This document shows positions 17,340 through 25,265 of a stretch of DNA of 64,000 bases, in pieces (position 1 is the stretch's first letter; the number at the start of each line of letters is the position of its first letter). This stretch comes from Paraburkholderia acidicola (GTDB lineage: Bacteria > Pseudomonadota > Gammaproteobacteria > Burkholderiales > Burkholderiaceae): positions 1,798,001 to 1,862,000 of the forward strand of contig NZ_MTZV01000006.1 of assembly GCF_002362315.1 (NCBI RefSeq), written 5' to 3'. The translations under genes were made by a program, and so were the position numbers. The notes under the pieces are model-generated. The model had not been told where the DNA came from. It saw only the letters and a list, made by a program, of their open reading frames with translations, and made no database searches.

Positions 17340-17747
17340 TCAGGAAACGCGCTCGGCGTTGGGGTCTAGATGGACCAGCTCCCACATGTGCCCATCGATA
17401 TCCTCGAAGCCGTGTCCATACATAAAGCCGTAGTCCTGCGGCGCACGCGGCACCTTCCCGCCCGCCGCCACCGCTTTCGCCACCAGGCGATCGACTTCTT
17501 CACGGCTGTCGCACGACAGGCACACGAGCGCCTCGGTGCTCTGCGCCGGATCGCACAGCGTCTTGTGCGTGAAACTCTGGAAGAACGGTTTGACGAGCAG
17601 CATCGTGTAGATATCCTCGCCGACGATCATGCACGCCGCCTGATCGTTGGTGAACTTCGGATCGAACTCGAAGCCGAGGTGGGAAAAGAACGCCTTCGAG
17701 CGACCCAGATCGCCGACGGCCAGATTGACGTAGATTTGCTTGTGCAT
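17340..17747 (-). CDS. VOC family (lactoylglutathione lyase-like) protein
   Basis: Protein of 135 residues from the ATG at 17747 (MHKQIYVNLAVGDLGRSKAF). Glyoxalase-like beta-alpha-beta modules end in GFEDIDGHMWELVHLDP, with the metal-type Glu in WELV. It belongs to the stand-alone VOC subgroup often encoded with ECF42 sigma factors and DGPF proteins. It sits between an SRPBCC gene and the sigma gene in a same-strand run. The ligand is unknown. Confidence 0.88.
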   Translation of the reverse strand: MHKQIYVNLAVGDLGRSKAFFSHLGFEFDPKFTNDQAACMIVGEDIYTMLLVKPFFQSFTHKTLCDPAQSTEALVCLSCDSREEVDRLVAKAVAAGGKVPRAPQDYGFMYGHGFEDIDGHMWELVHLDPNAERVS

Positions 17748-17824
17748 GATCAAACAATCCTTTGTACCGTGAAGCTGGCAACGCACGACGCGGCCAGCGA
17801 TGTGCATGTGTGGGCTTAGTGGGT

Positions 17825-18361
17825 TCAGCTCGCTTCGGCCAGTGTCTTCAGGTCGTGCAGTCCGCTCTCGAAATCGTTGCCGACCATCTTGTCCATGCTG
17901 ACGAACACCTCCATCAACTTCGACACATACGGCGAGGGCCCGTGCATTGCCCAGGTGACGTCGGTGGCACCGGGGGTATCGGCAGCAGGCGTGAGCGTGA
18001 AATCGGCCATGTTGTGCGCTTCGAACGGCTTGATGAAATCGAGCTGCATCGTCACGCGTGAAGGCGCTGTGTTATCGACGATGATCATCTGTCCAACGCC
18101 GATCTTCTCGCCTGTCCACGCGTAGCTCGCACCAGGACCGACATCGGGTCCACCGTAGGTGCCCTTCATGTTCGGATCTTTCTTCTCGAACGGGTTCCAT
18201 CTATTGAAGTTGCGCAGACTGTCGATCAGCGCATAAATGCGCTCGGGCGGCGCCTGGATGCGCACGGTACGCGCGATGTGAAACGTATCGGGCCGGGTCG
18301 CCGCGTAGATCAGCACCAGACCGACGATAGCAACGATAGCGATGAGCAGGGTCTTGAACAT
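17825..18361 (-). CDS. SRPBCC family protein with N-terminal membrane anchor
   Basis: Protein of 178 residues. MFKTLLIAIVAIVGLVLIYA is a single hydrophobic helix followed by an SRPBCC (polyketide cyclase / START-like) fold: IARTVRIQAPPERIYALI, RNFNRWNPFEK, and VTWAMHGPSPYVSKLMEVF. GAGGAGA precedes the ATG. Encoded 11 bases after a DGPF gene in the ECF42 cluster. Probably binds a hydrophobic ligand at the membrane. Confidence 0.85.
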   Translation of the reverse strand: MFKTLLIAIVAIVGLVLIYAATRPDTFHIARTVRIQAPPERIYALIDSLRNFNRWNPFEKKDPNMKGTYGGPDVGPGASYAWTGEKIGVGQMIIVDNTAPSRVTMQLDFIKPFEAHNMADFTLTPAADTPGATDVTWAMHGPSPYVSKLMEVFVSMDKMVGNDFESGLHDLKTLAEAS

Positions 18362-18372
18362 GACGTGTCTCC

Positions 18373-18798
18373 TCAGTCCGCTGCCGTGTGATGGACGGTG
18401 TCGAGCTTGCGAAAACGATCTACCGCATCGCTCGGTCCGAAGTCATCGAGTTCGAAGATCTGACGCACCTCGATTTCGCCGTCGGCCAGTTCGCCGAACG
18501 GCGCGGGATAACGCCGCGCCCATTCCATCGCTTCCTCGCGCGAGCGCACCTGGATCAGCGTGTAACCGGCGATCAGTTCTTTCGTTTCGGCGAACGGCCC
18601 GTCGATCACCCGGCGTTGTCCGTTCGAATACTGGACGCGCCAGCCTGTCGCACTCGGCTGAAGGCCGGTGGCATCGAGCAGCACGCCTGCCTTCGCCAGT
18701 TCCTCGTGATAAGCCGTCATCGCGGCAATCAGCGCTTCGGACGGCATGTCGCCGGCTTCGCTCGTTGCGGTCGCTTTGATCATCATCATGAAACGCAT
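18373..18798 (-). CDS. DGPF (YCII-related) protein, ECF42 partner
   Basis: Protein of 141 residues beginning MRFMMMIKAT and carrying the name-giving signature V-I-D-G-P-F-A-E-T-K-E-L-I-A-G-Y. DGPF proteins have the ferredoxin-like YCII fold and are the conserved genomic partner and known target of ECF42 sigma factors; their biochemical role is unsettled. A TGTCGA-N17-CGTC promoter candidate lies about 60 bases upstream. Confidence 0.9.
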   Translation of the reverse strand: MRFMMMIKATATSEAGDMPSEALIAAMTAYHEELAKAGVLLDATGLQPSATGWRVQYSNGQRRVIDGPFAETKELIAGYTLIQVRSREEAMEWARRYPAPFGELADGEIEVRQIFELDDFGPSDAVDRFRKLDTVHHTAAD

Positions 18799-18857
18799 CG
18801 CAGTCTCTCCGTTGGGTGGTCAGTGGGAGGAACCGTTTGCAGGCTCCTTACCGACAC

Positions 18858-18884
18858 GACGAACGGCGAACAGCGAGATCGACA
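18858..18884 (-). promoter_or_regulatory. Candidate ECF42-dependent promoter
   Basis: On the minus strand TGTCGA (18879-18884) and CGTC (18858-18861) are separated by exactly 17 bases, upstream of the first DGPF gene. This agrees with the ECF42 promoter pattern I recall (TGTCGA at -35, CGA/TC at -10). It would drive DGPF, SRPBCC, VOC and the sigma gene itself. Confidence 0.55.
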
Positions 18885-18933
18885 TGGAACGACGAGACCA
18901 GGGTAAATACCTGGTCACGACGCAATACGACAT

Positions 18934-19287
18934 TTATCTGTAGCAGGGTGCGACTTCGCGGACCTCGATGGTCGCCCATTCAGCGGCCGGGCAATGGGCA
19001 GCGAGTTCGAGCGCTTCGGCGCGGGTCGCGCAATCGAGCAGAAAGAATCCACCGACCATTTCCTTCGTTTCGGCAAACGGGCCATCCACCAGTCTGCGTT
19101 CGCCGTTACGCACCTGCAACCGCGCGGCCTGCTTCGTCGATGCGAGCGACTGCGCTTCGAGCAAAAGCCCGCGCGACTGGAGATCGGCGCCATAAGCCAG
19201 CATGCGGTCGTACAGCACGCGCCCTTCCGCTTCGGTGCGATCGTTGCGCTGGTCGGCGGGTTCGACGATGAGCAGCATGTAAGTCAT
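18934..19287 (-). CDS. Second DGPF (YCII-related) protein
   Basis: Protein of 117 residues (MTYMLLIVEPADQR) with the same signature as its neighbour, L-V-D-G-P-F-A-E-T-K-E-M-V-G-G-F. The tandem copies share architecture but differ in length and sequence, so this is an old duplication. CGGAGA precedes the ATG. A gap of 135 bases containing the candidate ECF42 promoter separates it from the next DGPF gene, so it may be transcribed separately. Confidence 0.9.
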   Translation of the reverse strand: MTYMLLIVEPADQRNDRTEAEGRVLYDRMLAYGADLQSRGLLLEAQSLASTKQAARLQVRNGERRLVDGPFAETKEMVGGFFLLDCATRAEALELAAHCPAAEWATIEVREVAPCYR

Positions 19288-19462
19288 GAAGTCTCCGTGA
19301 TTAGTCCAGGGTCCGACGCGTCGGGCAAATGCGGTTGGGTGGATTGCGCTCGGAGTCTAGCAAGTGGAACCCGACCAGGCAAACGGGGTTTAAACGCAGA
19401 CAATTCACGCGGCACGTGGCTTGCTACATCCCGTAGTACCGGCTTTTCCTACGGAGTTTGCT

Positions 19463-19651
19463 ATGTGGAATCGAATCAGATGGATCGGTGTAACGGCGGC
19501 GGCCGTTCTGGTACCGCTCGCGGCAGGCTGCACGCTAGGTGGCGCGGCCGCGGGCGGTGTGATCGGCAACGAAGCGACAAACCACAGTGCGATTGGCACC
19601 GTGGGTGGCGCAGTGGCGGGCGGGATTATCGGGCACGAACTGGGTAAGTAG
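19463..19651 (+). CDS. OsmB-like glycine-zipper lipoprotein
   Basis: Lipoprotein of 62 residues. The signal MWNRIRWIGVTAAAVLVP ends in the lipobox LAAGC; the mature part is glycine-rich (TLGGAAAGGVIGNE), ending GTVGGAVAGGIIGHELGK, close to the end of E. coli OsmB. The ATG at 19463 has CGGAG seven bases upstream. OsmB-type proteins sit in the outer membrane and respond to envelope or osmotic stress. Divergent from the DGPF genes. Confidence 0.85.
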   Translation: MWNRIRWIGVTAAAVLVPLAAGCTLGGAAAGGVIGNEATNHSAIGTVGGAVAGGIIGHELGK

Positions 19652-19682
19652 CGGCAACTAGCGGCGACGGCAGCGCCGTCGA

Positions 19683-21140
19683 TCAATCGCCGCCCGCGAC
19701 CAACCCCGAGCGATGCTGCTTGCCCCACGAGCGTCCGCCGCGCAAAAAATGCAACCAGCCAAGCACCGCCCCGGTGTGACGCAGCAACTGGAACGTGAAC
19801 GGCTCGGTGATCGCCGCGGCCGTTGCGGCCCACAGGCTCGAGTTCGCGCGATCGCCGGTCCAGCGGCGATACAGATGCACGCACCATAGATAGAACGCGA
19901 GATCGAGCGCGGTCTTCAGACCGATCACGCTGAAGATCGACAGCACGATCCCACCGTGTCCGCCGAACACAAAGCCGAACAGCAACGCGACTGCGGTCAG
20001 CCCGTAAACCGGCTGCATCGTATCGAACGCCTTGACCGGCAGCATCAACATGCCCAGCGTACCGTAGCGCGGATTGCCGGTCATGTCGCGATTCCAGTAT
20101 TGCGTCTGCAGAAAGCCCGCAAACCAGCGGCGGCGTTGCCGCAAAAACGTGCCGAGTGTGGCGGGTGCGTCAGTGCGCGCGTGCGCGTCGCCGACGACAT
20201 GCACATCCCAGTCGAGCCCATGATCCACCGAGTAACGACGCAAACGGTGAATCAACTCATAGTCTTCGACGAGGCACTGCGGATCGAACCCACCAACGGT
20301 CAATAACGCATCGCGACGAAACGCGGCAAACGCACCCGATACCAGCAGCAGACTGTCGGCACGCATCCACGCAAAGCGCGCGATGAAGTTACGCATGTAC
20401 TCGTAGGTCTGGAACCACTGGAACAAACGCCCCGATACGGTCTTGCCGCACACCGGCACGATCACGCCTGCCGCCGCCACGACGCGCGGATACTGCGCAA
20501 ACGCGCGGCGCATCGCGAGCGTTGCGTCGTCGGCTAGCAACGTGTCGGCGTCGACGGTCATCACCGTGTCGGTCGATACCATCGTGATCGCGGCATTCAA
20601 TGCGCGCGCCTTGCCGCCGTGCGGCACACGTAACCAGTAGAGATTCGGATAGCGTGTGCTCGGTGCGCTCAGTTCGCCCTCGCGTGGCTCGATCAAGCCG
20701 AATTCGCGCACGAGCAACGCCTGCGTCCCATCACTCGAACCATCGTCGGCGATGACGATCTGCGCGGGGCCCTGTGTCTGTCTTAACAGCGCCGCAAGCG
20801 TTATCGGCAGCACGGACGCTTCGTTGTGCGCGGCGACAAGCACGCCCATCGAAGGCAACTCGCTGTCGCTAAAGGCAACCACCGGCGGCTTCGCACCGCG
20901 CGCGAGCGGCAACGTTTTCAGCGTGACGAAGATCAGCAGCAGCGTGTCGTAGATCACGTACGCCAGCCCCGTGGACCATGCCACGACGCCATGCAGAAAA
21001 AACGCGCGGGCAAACAGGATCAGCCACAACGCTCCTACGCTGCCGTGTATCAGCAGGCCCGTCAGCGTGACGGGGCGTGGCACGATGCGCGGCGAGGCGG
21101 CTGCCAGCGCCTGTTCCAGAGAAGTCTTCAAGTTGCTCAC
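19683..21140 (-). CDS. Membrane glycosyltransferase, family 2 (processive type)
   Basis: Protein of 485 residues. Two N-terminal membrane helices precede a GT2 domain (VLVAAHNEASVLPITLAALL, IADDGSSDGT, VDADT as D-x-D, DPQCLVEDYEL) and the QRRRW motif of processive enzymes such as cellulose or hyaluronan-type synthases; further membrane helices follow (YGLTAVALLFGFVFGG). The start is a GTG at 21140 with a weak ribosome site. Predicted inner-membrane polysaccharide or glycolipid synthase; product unknown. Confidence 0.87.
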   Translation of the reverse strand: MSNLKTSLEQALAAASPRIVPRPVTLTGLLIHGSVGALWLILFARAFFLHGVVAWSTGLAYVIYDTLLLIFVTLKTLPLARGAKPPVVAFSDSELPSMGVLVAAHNEASVLPITLAALLRQTQGPAQIVIADDGSSDGTQALLVREFGLIEPREGELSAPSTRYPNLYWLRVPHGGKARALNAAITMVSTDTVMTVDADTLLADDATLAMRRAFAQYPRVVAAAGVIVPVCGKTVSGRLFQWFQTYEYMRNFIARFAWMRADSLLLVSGAFAAFRRDALLTVGGFDPQCLVEDYELIHRLRRYSVDHGLDWDVHVVGDAHARTDAPATLGTFLRQRRRWFAGFLQTQYWNRDMTGNPRYGTLGMLMLPVKAFDTMQPVYGLTAVALLFGFVFGGHGGIVLSIFSVIGLKTALDLAFYLWCVHLYRRWTGDRANSSLWAATAAAITEPFTFQLLRHTGAVLGWLHFLRGGRSWGKQHRSGLVAGGD

Positions 21141-21188
21141 TCGTTACGTCGATGGGTGTGATGTTCGATCGGGCAGTGCGGCATGCCG

Positions 21189-21794
21189 TTAGGGAACCAT
21201 GCGTTTGAGAACCGAATGCCGGTCGATCCACTGATGCTTCAGCGCGCCGCCGATATGCAGCGCCAGCAGCGCATACAGCCCATAACCGAGCCACACGTGC
21301 AGCGCGCCGAAGCGGTCGTGCAGCGTTTCCTTCAGCACAGGATCGAGATGCATGATGTAGCCGATGCGCGGCCACGGCACCAGGTTGAAGAGGTGCATCG
21401 GATGGGTCGCCGCATCTTTCCACGCGGAATCGTGCAGCCATCCCGACAGCGGCAAACCGATCATCAGCACATACAGCAGGATGTGCGCGACATGCGCGGC
21501 GCCGCGTTCCCAGCGCGCAAACGCCAGCGGCAACTCAGGCGGCCGGTGCCGGATGCGCCACAGAATACGCAGCAGCGCGAGGCCGAGCACCGTGATGCCG
21601 ATCGATTTGTGCGTATCGATGACCGGACGCACCCAGTCGTCGGGCAGCCAGTCCGCGCTCAGACCCAGCGCCACGTTGCAGAGAATCAGGACCGCGATGA
21701 TCCAGTGCAGCGCCATCGCCGTGCGCGTATAGCGCGACGGCGCGTCGACATCGAGCTGCTGCGCGGAAAGTTCAGGACTGGTTCGAGGAATCAT
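21189..21794 (-). CDS. Cytochrome b561
   Basis: Membrane protein of 201 residues with four helices typical of bacterial b561 (CybB-like): RYTRTAMALHWIIAVLIL, IDTHKSIGITVLGLALLRI, AAHVAHILLYVLMIGLPL and FGALHVWLGYGLYALLALHI. His residues in these helices are the likely ligands of two b hemes. It moves electrons between quinone and periplasmic partners such as superoxide. Forty-eight bases upstream of the glycosyltransferase on the same strand. Confidence 0.92.
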   Translation of the reverse strand: MIPRTSPELSAQQLDVDAPSRYTRTAMALHWIIAVLILCNVALGLSADWLPDDWVRPVIDTHKSIGITVLGLALLRILWRIRHRPPELPLAFARWERGAAHVAHILLYVLMIGLPLSGWLHDSAWKDAATHPMHLFNLVPWPRIGYIMHLDPVLKETLHDRFGALHVWLGYGLYALLALHIGGALKHQWIDRHSVLKRMVP

Positions 21795-22002
21795 GGCGCT
21801 TCGCTGTCGAAATGTAAGGTTAGGCGGAGGTTCTTGTCAGGTGAAAGCGTCTGCGATGTACCGCAGTCCTTGCAGAACGCAATGTGGGCCAGTTTTATTC
21901 CGCACCGGTTGCGATCGGATGACGATCTGCGTGCGCGAGCGCAATGCGCCGAATCCGTACAATGCAGATGCCATTCACATTCACACTTCCGGAACACCGC
22001 CG

Positions 22003-23079
22003 ATGACCGCTCGCGCTGCCACGCCCGTTGCCGCCACCGCCTACCGCGGCGACGCAATCGAAAACACCCACGTCGCCCACGTAGCCGTCACCGATGCCGC
22101 CGGCCGTCTGCTGTATCGCTTCGGCGATCCGGCGCGGGTCACGCTGGCGCGCTCAGCGGCCAAGCCCGCGCAGGCGCTCGCCGTCGTCGAGACCGGCGCG
22201 CTGGAGCGCTACGGCTTCGACGCTGCCGATCTCGCGCTGATGTGCGCGTCGCACAACAGCGAGGAGCGCCACATCGAACGCGCACAGCAGATGCTCGCCA
22301 AGGCGCATGCAAGCGAAACCGATCTGCGCTGCGGCGGCCATCCGCCGCTATCCGACGATGTCTACCGTGCGTGGATCAAGCGCGATTTCGAGCCGGGCGC
22401 TGTATGCAGCAACTGCTCGGGCAAGCATGTCGGCATGCTCGCCGCGGCGCAGGCGCTCGGTGCATCGATGGTCGATTATCACCTTCCCGCGCATCCGCTG
22501 CAGGTTCGCGTGCGGCACACGATGGCCGAGCTATGCGATCTGCCCGACGCAGCGGTGCAGTGGGGCATCGATGGTTGCAATCTGCCTACGCCAGCCTTTC
22601 CGCTTGACCGGCTTGCGCGGCTTTACGCGAAGCTTGCGGACGCAACCGATCGGACGGAGCAGACCGACGGCGCGGCGGGGCACGATGCGCGCACCGTCGC
22701 GCTCGCCCGCATCTATCACGCGATGACGACGTACCCCGAACTGGTCGCCGGTGAAGGCCGTTTCTGCACGGCATTGATGCAGTCGTTCGGCGGCGCGCTG
22801 GTCGGCAAGGTCGGTGCCGAAGCGAGCTACGCGGTCGGCGTGCGCGCGTCGGCGCAGACGGCGCGGCACGGTGCAAGCGGTGCGCTCGGAATCGCGGTGA
22901 AGGTCGAGGACGGCAACAAGACCGTTCTGTATGCACTCGTCGCCGAACTGCTTGCGCAACTGGATATCGGTACGCCCGGGCAACGTGCCGCGCTGGAAAT
23001 CTTTCACACGCCGCCGCAGCTCAACACGATGAATGTCGAGACCGGGCGGCTGGCGCTGTCGCTCGCGCTCAATCGATAG
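22003..23079 (+). CDS. Type II-family (Asparaginase_II, R. etli type) L-asparaginase
   Basis: Protein of 358 residues of the PF06089 family, unrelated to E. coli AnsA/AnsB. Conserved segments are RSAAKPAQALAVVETGA, MCASHNSEERHIE, VCSNCSGKHVGMLAAAQAL with the catalytic-type Ser-Gly-Lys-His, GIDGCNLPTPAFPL and GALGIAVKVEDGN. It hydrolyses L-asparagine to aspartate and ammonia. The ATG at 22003 is chosen because the longer frame overlaps the divergent cytochrome b561 gene. Followed by a solute-binding protein and an aspartoacylase-like gene, suggesting one amino-acid scavenging unit. Confidence 0.9.
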   Translation: MTARAATPVAATAYRGDAIENTHVAHVAVTDAAGRLLYRFGDPARVTLARSAAKPAQALAVVETGALERYGFDAADLALMCASHNSEERHIERAQQMLAKAHASETDLRCGGHPPLSDDVYRAWIKRDFEPGAVCSNCSGKHVGMLAAAQALGASMVDYHLPAHPLQVRVRHTMAELCDLPDAAVQWGIDGCNLPTPAFPLDRLARLYAKLADATDRTEQTDGAAGHDARTVALARIYHAMTTYPELVAGEGRFCTALMQSFGGALVGKVGAEASYAVGVRASAQTARHGASGALGIAVKVEDGNKTVLYALVAELLAQLDIGTPGQRAALEIFHTPPQLNTMNVETGRLALSLALNR

Positions 23080-23262
23080 CAGTAAGGCGCCCGCACAACG
23101 GGAGGGCATGAGCGACATCGCCGACCCGCGATCGAAAAAAGTGAACACGATAGTCCGAAGAGGTCTTCGACCCGGCGCCGCGCCGTTTTACCATGTGCGC
23201 AGCGCAACCACTCGCCCCGTACCCCCTGTGCCCCCCGTGCCCCGTTTCACTCCGGAGACCTC

Positions 23263-24045
23263 ATGAGAAAAAATCTGCTTGCGCTCGCGGCCATCGTGGC
23301 TGCGCTGTGCGCCGGCGTCAGTCCCGCGGCGTTCGCGCGCGACCCCGGCGAGATCCGTCTCGGCATCGATCCGACCTACCCGCCGATGGATTTCAAGGCG
23401 CCCGACGGCAGCCTCAAAGGTTTCGACGTCGATCTCGGCAACGAGCTGTGTCGCCGGATGCACGCGAAATGCACATGGGTCGAGATGGAATTCTCCGGCA
23501 TGATCCCCGCGCTGCAGGCACGCAAGATCGACGCGATCCTGTCGTCGATGGCAATCACCGACAAACGCATGCAGACCATTGCGTTTTCGTCGAAGCTGTT
23601 CCAGTTCAAGTCGCGTCTGATCGCGGCACAGGGCTCGCCGCTCGCCGCCAATCCGGCTGCGCTCGCGGGTAAGCGCATCGGCGTGCAGACGGGCACGCAG
23701 TTCGAAACCTACGGGCTCGCACACTGGGCGCCGGGCGGCGCTCAGGTGATTGCGTACAAGAGCCAGGACCAGGTGTTCGAGGATCTGCGTAACGGCCGGC
23801 TCGATGGCGCGCTACTGGGCTGGGTCGAAGCCGATATCGGTTTTCTGCGCACGCCGGCCGGCAAGGGGTTTGCGTTCGTCGGGCCGCAGCTGTCGATGGG
23901 CGATCACGGCACCGGCATCGGTCTACGTAAGGACGACACTGCGTTAAAGGCTTCGCTCGACGAAGCCATCGCGGCGATACGCAAAGACGGCACCTATAAG
24001 CAGATCGCGCAGCGTTATTTCGATTTCGATCCGTACGGCGACTGA
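23263..24045 (+). CDS. Amino-acid ABC transporter substrate-binding protein
   Basis: Periplasmic protein of 260 residues. Signal peptide MRKNLLALAAIVAALCAG... cleaved near AFA|RD, then a family 3 solute-binding fold: IRLGIDPTYPPMDFKAPDG, GFDVDLGNELC, MIPALQARKIDAILSSM and a C-terminal IRKDGTYKQIAQRYFDFD. The pattern is that of lysine/arginine/ornithine/histidine-type binders. CCGGAGA precedes the ATG. No permease or ATPase gene is adjacent, so it is an orphan or uses a transporter encoded elsewhere. Between an asparaginase and an aspartoacylase-like enzyme. Confidence 0.9.
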   Translation: MRKNLLALAAIVAALCAGVSPAAFARDPGEIRLGIDPTYPPMDFKAPDGSLKGFDVDLGNELCRRMHAKCTWVEMEFSGMIPALQARKIDAILSSMAITDKRMQTIAFSSKLFQFKSRLIAAQGSPLAANPAALAGKRIGVQTGTQFETYGLAHWAPGGAQVIAYKSQDQVFEDLRNGRLDGALLGWVEADIGFLRTPAGKGFAFVGPQLSMGDHGTGIGLRKDDTALKASLDEAIAAIRKDGTYKQIAQRYFDFDPYGD

Positions 24046-24080
24046 TTCGCCGTTCATCTTCACTCCATTTCTCACACCTT

Positions 24081-25196
24081 ATGCGCCAGCACATCACCCC
24101 GCTTCTGTCGCCTGCCGTCGGCACGCGGCGCGAAATCACGAGCTTCCATTTCGGCACGCCCGGCGACGGCCAGAAAATCTACATCCAGTCGTCGCTGCAT
24201 GCAGACGAAACACCGGCGATGCTCGTCAGCGTGCTACTGCGCCGCCGTCTTGAGCAGCTCGAAGCCGACGGCGCGCTTGCCGCTGAAATCGTACTCGTGC
24301 CGGTCGCGAACCCGGTCGGACTCGCACAGCATGTGCTCGGGCAGTTCATCGGTCGCTTCGATCTGGCGAGCGGCAAGAACTTCAACCGGCACTTCATCGA
24401 TCTGGCGAAACTCGCCGGCAATGCGCGCGAACAGTTCGGCGACGACGCGCAACGCAACAAGGCGCTCATGCGCAGCGTGCTGCGCGATGCGCTCGCCGCC
24501 CAGCAACCGCTGACGGAATACGAATCGCTGCAGCTCACGCTGCTCGCGTTGTCGGTGGATGCGGACGTTGTCATCGATCTGCATTGCTCGCTCGAAGCCG
24601 CGATGCATCTCTATACGAGCGAAGTCGCGTGGCCGGAGTTCGAACCGCTTGCGCGCTACCTGGGCGCACAGGCATCGTTGCTCGCCACCGACTCCGGCGG
24701 CCAGGCTTTCGACGAAGCACACAGCCTGTGCTGGTGGACCTTGCAGCAACATCTGCCGGAGGGCACGCCGCTCGCCACCGGTGCGATCGCGACGACGATC
24801 GAATGCCGCGGCCAGCGCGATGTGACCTACGAGATCGCACAACAGGATGCCGATGCAATCATCGAATTCCTGCGCGCACGCGGTGCGATTCGTGGCACGG
24901 CAAAGCCACTGCCGCCACTGCTCACACCCGCGACACCGCTCGCAGGCAGCGAGCAATTCTATGCGCCGACGAGCGGGATCGTCGTGCATCGTGCGCCGAT
25001 CGGCGCCACGATTCGCGCGGGCGATCCGTTATTCGACATCGTCGATCCGCTGACCGATGCGACGACCACGCTGCATAGTCACACCGACGGCGTGTTTTAT
25101 ATGCGCCGCGCAATCCGCTTTGCGACGGCAGGTGCGCCGCTGGGGCGTGTGACGGGAACGCGGCCGATTCGTACTGGTGTGCTGTTGGGCGCGTAG
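24081..25196 (+). CDS. Succinylglutamate desuccinylase/aspartoacylase-family deacylase
   Basis: Zinc carboxypeptidase-like protein of 371 residues (AstE/ASPA family). The metal site is visible as SLHADETPA (H-x-x-E) and the later DLHCSLEAAMH His; GATIECRGQR-type strands follow and a C-terminal beta domain (SGIVVHRAPIGATIRAGDPLF) closes the protein. The family removes acyl groups from N-acyl amino acids. It begins 35 bases after the solute-binding gene, giving an operon-like order with asparaginase II; a role in scavenging N-acylated or amide amino acids is an inference. Confidence 0.87.
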   Translation: MRQHITPLLSPAVGTRREITSFHFGTPGDGQKIYIQSSLHADETPAMLVSVLLRRRLEQLEADGALAAEIVLVPVANPVGLAQHVLGQFIGRFDLASGKNFNRHFIDLAKLAGNAREQFGDDAQRNKALMRSVLRDALAAQQPLTEYESLQLTLLALSVDADVVIDLHCSLEAAMHLYTSEVAWPEFEPLARYLGAQASLLATDSGGQAFDEAHSLCWWTLQQHLPEGTPLATGAIATTIECRGQRDVTYEIAQQDADAIIEFLRARGAIRGTAKPLPPLLTPATPLAGSEQFYAPTSGIVVHRAPIGATIRAGDPLFDIVDPLTDATTTLHSHTDGVFYMRRAIRFATAGAPLGRVTGTRPIRTGVLLGA

Positions 25197-25238
25197 GCAC
25201 GGCGCGACATATTCCGCTGAATTTTCCCTGAAGAACGG

Positions 25239-25265
25239 GAGCGGTGCGACACCTCGCACCCGCTC
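25239..25265. terminator. Hairpin between convergent genes
   Basis: GAGCGG-TGCGA and TCGCA-CCCGCTC pair around CACC with one bulge, between the deacylase and the convergent DUF2252 gene, overlapping the latter's stop. No T-run follows. Confidence 0.45.
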
